Shown here piece after piece: positions 54,445 to 62,014 of a DNA stretch of 64,000 nucleotides; position 1 is the stretch's first letter, and the number at the start of each line of letters is the position of its first letter. Source of the DNA: Bacteroides xylanisolvens XB1A (GTDB lineage Bacteria > Bacteroidota > Bacteroidia > Bacteroidales > Bacteroidaceae); the NCBI RefSeq assembly GCF_000210075.1, contig NC_021017.1:2447498-2511497 (forward strand), read 5' to 3'. The notes under the pieces are model-generated. The model was not told where the DNA came from, did no database searches, and saw only the letters and a list, made by a program, of their open reading frames with translations. Position numbers and translations under genes: made by a program.

Positions 54445-54476
54445 AGAGGCACAAAACGTTTGTGCCTCTTTTTTTT
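54445..54476 (+). terminator. Rho-independent terminator after the FKBP pair
   Basis: AGAGGCACAAA (54445-54455) pairs with TTTGTGCCTCT (54459-54469), followed by seven T residues. A textbook structure. Confidence 0.92.
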
Positions 54477-54527
54477 GCTTTTTCCTATTTTTTTTCTCCG
54501 AAAAGAAGAATAATTAAAATAAATCTC

Positions 54528-54535
54528 TATATTTG
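54528..54535 (+). promoter_or_regulatory. -7 promoter box of the Lrp-family gene
   Basis: TATATTTG, a full match to TAnnTTTG, 41 bp before the ATG at 54576. This supports that start, because an upstream ATG at 54462 lies inside the preceding terminator. Confidence 0.5.
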
Positions 54536-54575
54536 CTTACTATTTGATAACAACAGGAAATTACAATTTATTATT

Positions 54576-55040
54576 ATGGAAAGAATAGACAACCTCGACA
54601 GGCAGATCCTAGAGATTATCTCCCAGAATGCCCGCATCCCTTTTAAAGACGTAGCAGCCGAATGTGGAGTATCACGCGCAGCTATCCATCAGCGCGTGCA
54701 AAGACTGATTGACCTAGGTGTCATTGTAGGCTCTGGTTACCATGTGAACCCGAAATCATTGGGCTACAGAACTTGTACATACGTGGGTATCAAGCTGGAA
54801 AAAGGCTCCATGTACAAATCTGTCGTAGCGGAATTACAAAAGATTCCCGAAATAGTGGAATGTCATTTCACTACAGGCCCGTACACAATGCTGACAAAAC
54901 TTTATGCATGCGACAACGAACATCTGATGGATTTGCTGAATAACAAAATGCAAGAAATACCAGGTGTAGTAGCTACCGAGACTCTGATTTCTCTGGAACA
55001 GAGTATCAAGAAAGAGATTCCCATCCGCGTTGAAAAATAA
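54576..55040 (+). CDS. Lrp/AsnC-family transcriptional regulator
   Basis: 154 residues from the ATG at 54576. The winged HTH is at the N-terminus: IDNLDRQILEIISQNARIPF, DVAAECGVSRAAIHQRVQRL, then IDLGVIVGSGYHVNPKSLGY. The C-terminal RAM domain (about 65-150) has FTTGPYTMLTKLYACDNEHL and PGVVATETLISLEQSIKKEI. It probably senses an amino acid and acts as an octamer. The following gene starts 5 bp later. Confidence 0.93.
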   Translation: MERIDNLDRQILEIISQNARIPFKDVAAECGVSRAAIHQRVQRLIDLGVIVGSGYHVNPKSLGYRTCTYVGIKLEKGSMYKSVVAELQKIPEIVECHFTTGPYTMLTKLYACDNEHLMDLLNNKMQEIPGVVATETLISLEQSIKKEIPIRVEK

Positions 55041-55045
55041 TTGTG

Positions 55046-55357
55046 ATGGAGTTTCTAAATGAATATCACCTTGCAGGGTTATTCATCGGAATCTGTACCT
55101 TTTTGATTATCGGCCTTTTTCACCCCGTCGTGGTAAAGGCCGAATATTACTGGGGCACAAAATGCTGGTGGATATTCCTGGTACTCGGCATTGCCGGTGT
55201 GATTGCCTCCTTAAGTATCGATAATGTGATCTTATCTTCTTTATTAGGCGTGTTTGCGTTTTCTTCCTTCTGGACGATCAAAGAGGTTTTCGAACAGGAA
55301 GAACGGGTACAAAAAGGATGGTTCCCCAAGAATCCGAAGCGCAAATATAAGTTCTAG
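55046..55357 (+). CDS. DUF4491 membrane protein
   Basis: About 103 residues with three hydrophobic segments (LAGLFIGICTFLIIGLF, WWIFLVLGIAGVIASL, ILSSLLGVFAFSSFW). WGTKCWWIF and EEQERVQKGWFPKNP-like ends are the marks of the Bacteroidota family DUF4491, whose function is unknown. The ATG at 55046 is preferred over a GTG at 55043. It is co-transcribed with the Lrp gene, 5 bp apart. Confidence 0.8.
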   Translation: MEFLNEYHLAGLFIGICTFLIIGLFHPVVVKAEYYWGTKCWWIFLVLGIAGVIASLSIDNVILSSLLGVFAFSSFWTIKEVFEQEERVQKGWFPKNPKRKYKF

Positions 55358-55389
55358 AAGCAAAGGATTACAGTTTTTTCTCGAAAGAA

Positions 55390-55421
55390 TTTGCATAATT
55401 CGACGGAAAATACTACTTTTG
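55390..55421 (+). promoter_or_regulatory. Promoter of the tRNA gene
   Basis: TTTG (55390-55393), 20 bp, then TACTTTTG (55414-55421). Both elements match the Bacteroides -33/-7 consensus at the right spacing, 27 bp upstream of the tRNA. Confidence 0.75.
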
Positions 55422-55448
55422 TCACCGCATCCAGTTAATGGATACATC

Positions 55449-55522
55449 GGGCTTTTAGCTCAGTTGGTTAGAGCAACAGACTCATAATCTGGAGGTCCTT
55501 GGTTCAAGCCCAAGATGGCCCA
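55449..55522 (+). tRNA. tRNA with CAT anticodon, probably tRNA-Met
   Basis: 74 bases with a full cloverleaf. The acceptor stem GGGCTTT pairs with ATGGCCC (one T-T mismatch). The D arm is GCTC-AGTTGGTTA-GAGC. The anticodon loop CTCATAA shows CAT at 34-36. The T arm is around GGTTCAAGCC. CCA is not encoded, as is common in Bacteroides. CAT is also the gene-level anticodon of tRNA-Ile2 (lysidine-modified); some features, such as GGTTCAAG, fit either. Elongator Met is the default call. Confidence 0.88.
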
Positions 55523-55524
55523 CG

Positions 55525-55561
55525 AAAAACTCCTGTAAATGAAATACTTACAGGAGTTTTT
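55525..55561 (+). terminator. Rho-independent terminator after the tRNA
   Basis: AAAAACTCCTGTAA (55525-55538) and TTACAGGAGTTTTT (55548-55561) form a 14-bp perfect stem, starting only 3 bases beyond the tRNA. Confidence 0.92.
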
Positions 55562-55634
55562 CTTTTATACGGTCAGAATAATGAGATTTACAAAATTAGG
55601 AACAGTGCTCCATATTGAAATAAGAATATCAATA

Positions 55635-56411
55635 CTAAATGATTCCAAAGTGCTTCAAAGCCTTACACAAACCGTCATTCTCAACGGTATCAGTAACAAA
55701 ATCGGCTGACGCCTTGACAGTCTCCGATGCATTTCCCATAGCTACTCCGATTCCGGCAGCTTTCAGCATAGGAATATCATTACCGCCATCACCGCAAGCC
55801 ATTATTTCCGCCATCTCAATTCCATAATAATCGGCAAAAGCTGAAAGTCCGGTTGCCTTACTGATTCCTGCAAGGTTCACATCAGCAAATAAGGGATGCC
55901 AGCGTGATAAGGAAAGGTTAGGCAGAAGCGGCATTACTTGCTGTTCCATTTCATCATCGATATAAAAACAAAGCTGGCAACACTCTTTTCTGTCAAATAG
56001 TTCTTCAATGTCTACAACGGCGGGGATGGGATGTTCCACGATTTTGGCTATCCGTTCGACAGTCGGAGTCAGCCGATTGACAAACACGCCTTCATCCAGT
56101 TCAATAGCAACTGCGAAATCAAAAGCTTTTGTTATTTCCATGGCTTTCTTAAAATCATCCTTTGGAATAAGGTGTCTCCTTATCACAGTGCCATCCAGTA
56201 AGACACAGTCAGCTCCATTCAATGCAATAATTCCATCATACGGAACAGCAGCTATTTCATGAAGGTCGCCTGCCGCTCTACCGGTAGCAATGACTATTCG
56301 AATCCCACGGTCATGAATCTTCTTAAGAGCTTCAACAGAAGATTGCAATATTTTATGAGTTTCAAAACTCACTAATGTTCCATCTACATCGAGCATGATT
56401 GCTTTTATCAT
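55635..56411 (-). CDS. HAD-superfamily phosphatase, Cof type
   Basis: 258 residues, cytoplasmic. Motif I AIMLDVDGTLVSF carries the nucleophile Asp and the second Asp. IVIATGRAAGDLHEI is motif II (Thr). The C2 cap (about 85-180) lies between. Motifs III and IV are SKATGLSAFADYYG (Lys) and ACGDGGNDIPMLKAAG (Asp pair). The order matches the IIB Cof/YidA sugar-phosphatase group. Its substrate is a phosphorylated sugar or cofactor, not known. It stands alone with its own promoter. Confidence 0.93.
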   Translation of the reverse strand: MIKAIMLDVDGTLVSFETHKILQSSVEALKKIHDRGIRIVIATGRAAGDLHEIAAVPYDGIIALNGADCVLLDGTVIRRHLIPKDDFKKAMEITKAFDFAVAIELDEGVFVNRLTPTVERIAKIVEHPIPAVVDIEELFDRKECCQLCFYIDDEMEQQVMPLLPNLSLSRWHPLFADVNLAGISKATGLSAFADYYGIEMAEIMACGDGGNDIPMLKAAGIGVAMGNASETVKASADFVTDTVENDGLCKALKHFGII

Positions 56412-56450
56412 AACATCTATATTTTTTATTTACAGTCTATTACCCAGCGA

Positions 56451-56458
56451 CAAAGTTA
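56451..56458 (-). promoter_or_regulatory. -7 promoter box of the HAD gene
   Basis: Minus-strand TAACTTTG, a full match to TAnnTTTG, 40 bp upstream of the start. Confidence 0.5.
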
Positions 56459-56505
56459 CTGAAAAAATCCCCATAGCAGGTATACCTCCAATACATAAAA
56501 CAAAA

Positions 56506-56536
56506 AAGGCAAAAGGAAACGAGATCCTTTTGCCTT
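56506..56536 (-). terminator. Rho-independent terminator of the sigma-factor gene
   Basis: AAGGCAAAAGGA (56506-56517) pairs with TCCTTTTGCCTT (56525-56536). On the minus strand it ends in a T-run, 38 bp after the stop of the ECF sigma gene. Confidence 0.88.
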
Positions 56537-56574
56537 ATACCTATTGATACCTACTGAAAAATGATAGTTAACGT

Positions 56575-57078
56575 TTAGCGGAAGTCCTTCAACTCTTCCT
56601 GCAATTTCTGACGGGTAAAGAATATGCGGCTTTTTACAGTACCTAACGGAAGATTCAACTTCTCTGCAATCTCACGGTACTTGAATCCTGAAACGTGCAT
56701 AGCAAACGGAACCCTGTATTCTTTAGGCAGAGCATTGACTACGCGGTGCATTTCCTTTAAATCGTAAGCTCTTTCTGTACTTTCAAAACCTGACTCTTGT
56801 GGCAGATTCAGATGATAGAGGTTTTCAGTCTGATCGACAAATGTCTGATCGCGCACTACTTTGCGGTAATTATTAATAAAGATGTTCCGCATTATAGTAT
56901 ACATCCATCCTTTAAAATTTGTGTCGGGGGTATATTTGTCTTCGTTATCCAATGCTTTTAATGAGGTTTCCTGTAACAAATCGTTTGCTTCTTCACGATC
57001 GGTTGTCAGTTTGTATGCGAAGCGGAGTAATTCATCCTGTACTCCTATCAGATCTTTCCTGAAGCTTAAACTTTTCAT
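56575..57078 (-). CDS. ECF-type RNA polymerase sigma factor
   Basis: 167 residues with two domains only. Region 2 has TTDREEANDLLQETSLKALD and FKGWMYTIMRNIFINNYRK (-10 recognition). Region 4 has VNALPKEYRVPFAMHVSGFK, YREIAEKLNLPLGTVKSRIF (HTH) and ARKKLQ-like FTRQKLQEEL. No anti-sigma gene lies next to it. The gene is a single transcription unit with its terminator at 56506-56536. The regulon is unknown. Confidence 0.93.
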   Translation of the reverse strand: MKSLSFRKDLIGVQDELLRFAYKLTTDREEANDLLQETSLKALDNEDKYTPDTNFKGWMYTIMRNIFINNYRKVVRDQTFVDQTENLYHLNLPQESGFESTERAYDLKEMHRVVNALPKEYRVPFAMHVSGFKYREIAEKLNLPLGTVKSRIFFTRQKLQEELKDFR

Positions 57079-57670
57079 ATACGCTATTTTTAAATTGTGA
57101 GTATTCGTTGTTATAATTTTGATGTTGCAAGTTTACGGGTTTTCAACAAATGTGGCAGGTGAAGAACAGACATTGTTTAGGGGAAAATCTATCGGTTGAT
57201 AGAATTTAGGTCATTTTTGATAGTATTCAGGTGGTTTTAATGGCCGGTATAGCAAAAATCCCATTTTGAAGTCACACCTGACTCAAAATGGGATAACACA
57301 AACAAAACAAACAATATTAGCGATTTTCACAAACAGCTGTCTTTTTATATTAAAAAATTCATAAGACTTAATTTAGAATATGTCGCTTAAACATTCTTTT
57401 TATGGGAACAAAAATATTACTTTCTGGTAAAAAGGAACGCATGATTTAAGAATAGTTATAAAGAATAATTGTTTTATGTATAAAAAATTGTGCCCAACTA
57501 TAAAGAATTGTATTTCATAACTTAGTACAAAAGAGGCATAAATTAGTCTTTCGGTGATATTCTATAATATCACACATTCCAAAGTGATGTAAATTCTCCA
57601 ACTTCTTTTTTCACGTAAGAATTAATTTCTATATTTGGGCAATGTACAACCAAATACCAATTTATTATCT
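57079..57670. other. Divergent intergenic region upstream of the SWIM locus
   Basis: About 590 AT-rich bases between the sigma gene and the SWIM gene. It holds a palindrome GTGATATT-CTAT-AATATCAC at 57554-57573 and a -7 box at 57630-57637. I saw no gene. The plain strand near 57450-57530 has repeated TATAAAGAATTGT/TAAAGAATAATTGT words. Confidence 0.55.
57630..57637 (+). promoter_or_regulatory. -7 promoter box of the SWIM operon
   Basis: TATATTTG, a full match to TAnnTTTG. Transcription should start near 57643, so the first usable ATG is 57671, which sets the start of the SWIM gene. Confidence 0.55.
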
Positions 57671-59026
57671 ATGACTGATACTATTTCTTATCAATATGCA
57701 GCTCCTTCCACATTGCAACGGTCGGCCGATCAGGACGAACTGTTTCTTGCCAAATATAGCGAAATAGAAAAGAGAGAAGCCCCCTGTTTCTTTTGGGGAA
57801 AGCTGACGCAACCTTATATGACGGCACGCTGCCTCATTGCGTTATCCAATGTTGTGCAGTCCAGTTTCAACCTGACACCGGCACAACTTACAATGCTGAA
57901 AGATCCGATTGTAACAGCTGGAAATAACCGTCTGCGCTTTGAAGGATTTTCTAATTGTGCAGGTGTATACGCCAGGGTCGATGTACTTCCTGACGGACAC
58001 AACGGAGAATTCTTGGAAAACGGGACAACGAATGTAGATTTTAATCCCGGAATGATTTCCGCTTTAGGAGGAATAGGCAGACAAGAAAATGTAGTAATGT
58101 CGGTCGGCCCCAAAGAAGTGGGACTCTATAATAAAGGTGAGAAGGTGATAGAGCGAAAAGTGCCTCTTCCCGTAAAATGGATAAAGGGACTGACTACGGT
58201 ACAGATTTATCAATCCGTTGCCGAAAAGGTCTATTCCTTCAATCGCATACAAACCTTACAACTCTTCCAGACACTACCGAAAAGTAGTGTGAAATGTGAC
58301 TATTTTTTAGTGATGCGCGGTCAAAAACCGGCCTTTTCACCGGTGAAAAGTATGAATGGCATCTGCATCGGAGGACTCCACCGTTTGCGCTTGCTTGAAC
58401 CTTTGCTTCCCTTTGCCGATGAACTGAAAGTATTTGCACATCCTACTATGCAATCTACTATCTGGCAACTCTATTTCGGTCCGGTCCGCTTCAGTCTTTC
58501 CCTTTCCCGCGAATGTTGGAGAGGATTCTCCGGAGAAGGTGCCGCACTGGAATCTTTGCTCGAAGACGTACCTGAAAGATGGATAGAGGCGATGGATAAA
58601 TACAGTTACGCCAACCAACAGTTCAACCCTACGCTTTTTGCCATAGAAGAACATATTGACCTGGATAAGGTAGATTCTCTCTCGGCACGATTGGCAGCAA
58701 TGGGATTGCTGGGATTCGATTTGGATGAAAACAGTTTCTTCTACCGCCGCCTGCCTTTCAAAACCGAACGTATTTTGAGCCTCAACCCGCGAATGATAGC
58801 TGCAGAAAAGTTGCTGGAAGAAGACAAAGTAGAAATCATTGCGAATGATGGCAACCGGACGGAAGCCCGTGTTACAGGAAGCGGAGGAGTGAGGCATACC
58901 GTCATTCTGGACAGGGAGAACGAAAAAGAACGTTGCACTTGCACTTGGTTCAGCAGTAATCAGGGAGAACGGGGAGCTTGCAAACATATTCTGGCAGTAA
59001 AGAAACTAGCGCAATGGAAGAACTAA
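57671..59026 (+). CDS. SWIM zinc-finger protein
   Basis: 451 residues from the ATG at 57671, which the promoter position supports. Near the end is CTCTWFSSNQGERGACKH, a clean SWIM motif (CxC, 12 residues, CxH), followed by ILAVKKLAQWK. SWIM domains bind zinc and DNA or protein. The rest of the chain resembles no domain I know; VERWIEAMDKYSYANQQFN-like and GLLGFDLDENSFFYRRLPF regions form mixed helix and strand. The next gene starts 13 bp inside this one, so the two are translated together. In other bacteria SWIM proteins of this kind lie with MoxR AAA ATPases and VWA proteins; that part of the locus would lie beyond this window. Confidence 0.88.
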   Translation: MTDTISYQYAAPSTLQRSADQDELFLAKYSEIEKREAPCFFWGKLTQPYMTARCLIALSNVVQSSFNLTPAQLTMLKDPIVTAGNNRLRFEGFSNCAGVYARVDVLPDGHNGEFLENGTTNVDFNPGMISALGGIGRQENVVMSVGPKEVGLYNKGEKVIERKVPLPVKWIKGLTTVQIYQSVAEKVYSFNRIQTLQLFQTLPKSSVKCDYFLVMRGQKPAFSPVKSMNGICIGGLHRLRLLEPLLPFADELKVFAHPTMQSTIWQLYFGPVRFSLSLSRECWRGFSGEGAALESLLEDVPERWIEAMDKYSYANQQFNPTLFAIEEHIDLDKVDSLSARLAAMGLLGFDLDENSFFYRRLPFKTERILSLNPRMIAAEKLLEEDKVEIIANDGNRTEARVTGSGGVRHTVILDRENEKERCTCTWFSSNQGERGACKHILAVKKLAQWKN

Positions 59027-62001
59027 AAAAAGAACTGGAGAAGTTATCCAAAGCCTATGTGGATACTCCGGAGAATGAAGAGAAGATATTAATCCCTTTT
59101 ATCAAGAGATTATTGGAGTTGCCAATGAAGGACAGGCGGAAGTTGCTGCCGCTTATCCGGGAATTGCAATGGATAAAAGGCAGGTTCGCTGGTTTCAGCA
59201 GTGAGACAACCTGTAGTGCGGCACGGGCACATTTTCTATCGGCAGTACAGTTTGTATGTGCCAACAGACGGGAGATGGATATGGCATATCATGTGAAGTT
59301 TGATATGCTTTGCAAACTACTCCCGCTTTACAACCCTGCCTGGCTGACAGATTTTATCAACGATGACAAAACATGGTTCAATTTCGATCTCAATTACGAA
59401 GAACTGATGCAGCTCATGGATATGGGTTACCTCAAAGAAATCGCTCCAAGCCGTATTGCACATGTACTCCCCTGGATTACCCGCATCAGAAATAAGAATC
59501 CCAAAGGAGACGATACTTTCAACAGTGAACTACTACTCAAACGGGATATTACACTGAAAGAACACATCTGGACGCTTTTCGAACACGAATCAATCATCGG
59601 TTATCAGGATGATTGTGCCAAAAATGCTTATAAAAAAGGAATCACAATACGGGATGAAAGTATCAGCGCGGCCCTCTATCGCTTTTCACTGGACGGCCAT
59701 CTGGATAGAGAACGGCTACTAAGAGCCACCCTCGCCACTTTTCACCGGAGCTTCAAAAAAGACATGGCAGGATGGTTTGCCAGATTCTTTGAAACGCTGC
59801 AACCGACCACCGGAGAATCGTTATCCTTACAGGAAGAGATCATGCAAACATTCACTTCTTCCTACACCAAGCCGGTAAATATAATGTTGCAACAGTTGAA
59901 GAGCATTGCAGACGAAGAAGGATTCCGTTATCAGGAATTCATCGAACGGGCAACCATCCTTTTCTTCTCCAGTCCCAAAAACTCGCTATTAACCATTTAC
60001 TCCATCTTTGAAAAGATCGTTGCGCAACATTCCGAGATGAAAGAGCCTTGTTGTATCACTCTCTGCCAACTATTCTTGAAGAAGGACGAAAGCCTGCAAA
60101 AGAAAGCTGCCAACTTTATTTCAAAGTATGGGGATGCCTCTTCGTCCAATCTCCAAGAAACACTACAGTCTTATCAACCGGAGATGTTTCAAAGCGTGCA
60201 AGCGATACTCGCATCTTTCAAGCCACAGTCTATAGATTCACAGTCTACAGAACCACACCTTGCAAAAGAAGCAAATGCAACAGATACAGGTGTGACAGAA
60301 GACATTCTTCATACAGAAGGAAAGAATACAGAAAGAAATAGTACAGATGAAAATAGTACCGATAACTCCCTCCTCTCCGAAGAGCCATCTCTGGAAGCCA
60401 TCCGCATTTGCCGGGAAGACAACCGTATTCCATTCCCTGCCGACAAAGAAGATTTCCTGTTTCAGCTTAGCCGTTTGTTCGACATGGAGGAGAACTGGGA
60501 GATAGAAACAACGATTGCCGCTATCATTGCTTTCCATCCCCAACTGGATAAAGAAGACCTCAACCGGATGGAACCTATTTTCCAACGGGCAGCCAATATT
60601 GTTGCCAATAGTTGGGAACCATACGAAGATCTTCTTGCCACTTTCCTGTTGGAATACCAACGCTTATGGGCACAGACAGACAACTCCAACACAGGAGTTT
60701 TGAGAAACATGTTCACCCGGCTGGAAGAAAGGCTGAAAGGAATAGATAAAAACAGGGGAGCTTACGACGAACGTTCCTTCAAACGACTTGCCAACTGGAA
60801 ACCCGGTTACAGCAACGCAACCTGTTTCACCCCTATCAAACAGTTATGGCTGGGTGTGATCCGCCAAATAAAAGGAGGAAATTCATTGCCTCTGCTTTCT
60901 ACTCCCACCCATACCCCGGCATACCTACAAGCCACCGAACTGATACGCCGGCTTGCCGTATATCAGGAAGCAGGAAAGAAACCTTGTTCGTGGGATTTCC
61001 AACTGGCTATTGCCCGTTGTGCTCTGGAAGACAAAGAAGAAGCCATCGTCACCACCCGGCAACTGTTACAAGATGAGTACCTGCATCTCTGCCTGTTCCT
61101 ATTGGACGAAAACACGCAACCCGAACCGCCCTACAACCATCCGACCGCTTGGGTAGCCGCCGGACTGGTAAAAGCACCGGAGACGGAATTTGAAGCATTC
61201 AAGTCTTTCGCCTGTAACACATTGCCACACAACCATCTGACAGGAGACTACGAGTGGAAAGAAGTGAAACCCAAAGAAAACTCATACGAAACGGACAGAC
61301 GCCTGCTCCAACTTGATTTTCACAAATGGCACAAATATATCGAACGCAACAGCCATCAGCTATGGCAGGAACATCTGATTATTAACAGTAAATACAACAT
61401 GGATGACTCCCGCTACATGGAACCTCTATTGTGTTGTTACCCTAACCGTCCGGAACCGTTGATAGCCCAGATTATCTCCCATTACATGGCTTTCGGCAGT
61501 CCACAGGAAGACAGCAAACGTACCCTTGCCTGTGCCTTGCGCATGTTGTTGTCTTTCCATTGCCAGCTCAAAGAAATGAGTCTACTCCTATTAAGCGGCT
61601 CGCTACTTTTTGTAGACAAAACAGTCCGTTCCTATGCAGCGGAGTTATGGGTAGAAGGACTCTCCACAGGAAGAATAAACAACCACCGGGTAGGAGAAAT
61701 CCTGGCCCGGCTTATCAACATGGAACTTGCTCCGTTAAAACGCTTCACCACACAAGTGTACGAAAGCATGTACAAACGAAGCGCTTTCCACAACCGCCAA
61801 CTGGAAGAACTGCTCACTGTATTTATCAGCGGATTGCCCGACAAACCCGTCACCGGACTCAAACAACTGCTCGAACTCTATCTGGAACTATTGACCATCA
61901 ACCGCAGCAAAGTTACAAACGAACAACTCTTGCAACGCCTGCAAGAATGGGCAACGAACAGCAATTTGAAGAAAGTGACCACTTCACTCAACAAACTATA
62001 A
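59014..62001 (+). CDS. Large helical-repeat protein, DUF6493-like
   Basis: 995 residues from the ATG at 59014, which overlaps the SWIM stop. It is almost fully alpha-helical, with a low-complexity linker (about 415-460, rich in Thr, Ser, Asn and Glu) between two halves. The N-terminal half has ITLKEHIWTLFEHES, GWFARFFETLQP and KPVNIMLQQLKS; the C-terminal half has CREDNRIPFP, LPLLSTPTHTPAYL and helical pairs such as LACALRMLLSFHCQLKEM that look like HEAT repeats. No catalytic motif was recognised. The length and partner fit the DUF6493 family, though I name it from memory. It is paralogous to the next gene. Its role is unknown; a scaffold for a AAA/VWA complex is one idea. Confidence 0.8.
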   Translation: MEELKKELEKLSKAYVDTPENEEKILIPFIKRLLELPMKDRRKLLPLIRELQWIKGRFAGFSSETTCSAARAHFLSAVQFVCANRREMDMAYHVKFDMLCKLLPLYNPAWLTDFINDDKTWFNFDLNYEELMQLMDMGYLKEIAPSRIAHVLPWITRIRNKNPKGDDTFNSELLLKRDITLKEHIWTLFEHESIIGYQDDCAKNAYKKGITIRDESISAALYRFSLDGHLDRERLLRATLATFHRSFKKDMAGWFARFFETLQPTTGESLSLQEEIMQTFTSSYTKPVNIMLQQLKSIADEEGFRYQEFIERATILFFSSPKNSLLTIYSIFEKIVAQHSEMKEPCCITLCQLFLKKDESLQKKAANFISKYGDASSSNLQETLQSYQPEMFQSVQAILASFKPQSIDSQSTEPHLAKEANATDTGVTEDILHTEGKNTERNSTDENSTDNSLLSEEPSLEAIRICREDNRIPFPADKEDFLFQLSRLFDMEENWEIETTIAAIIAFHPQLDKEDLNRMEPIFQRAANIVANSWEPYEDLLATFLLEYQRLWAQTDNSNTGVLRNMFTRLEERLKGIDKNRGAYDERSFKRLANWKPGYSNATCFTPIKQLWLGVIRQIKGGNSLPLLSTPTHTPAYLQATELIRRLAVYQEAGKKPCSWDFQLAIARCALEDKEEAIVTTRQLLQDEYLHLCLFLLDENTQPEPPYNHPTAWVAAGLVKAPETEFEAFKSFACNTLPHNHLTGDYEWKEVKPKENSYETDRRLLQLDFHKWHKYIERNSHQLWQEHLIINSKYNMDDSRYMEPLLCCYPNRPEPLIAQIISHYMAFGSPQEDSKRTLACALRMLLSFHCQLKEMSLLLLSGSLLFVDKTVRSYAAELWVEGLSTGRINNHRVGEILARLINMELAPLKRFTTQVYESMYKRSAFHNRQLEELLTVFISGLPDKPVTGLKQLLELYLELLTINRSKVTNEQLLQRLQEWATNSNLKKVTTSLNKL

Positions 62002-62014
62002 TTAATTCATGATT

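Noticed and set aside
58337..58987. 216-codon antisense frame in the SWIM gene
   Set aside because: Overlaps a well-supported gene in full and shows no leader or domain.
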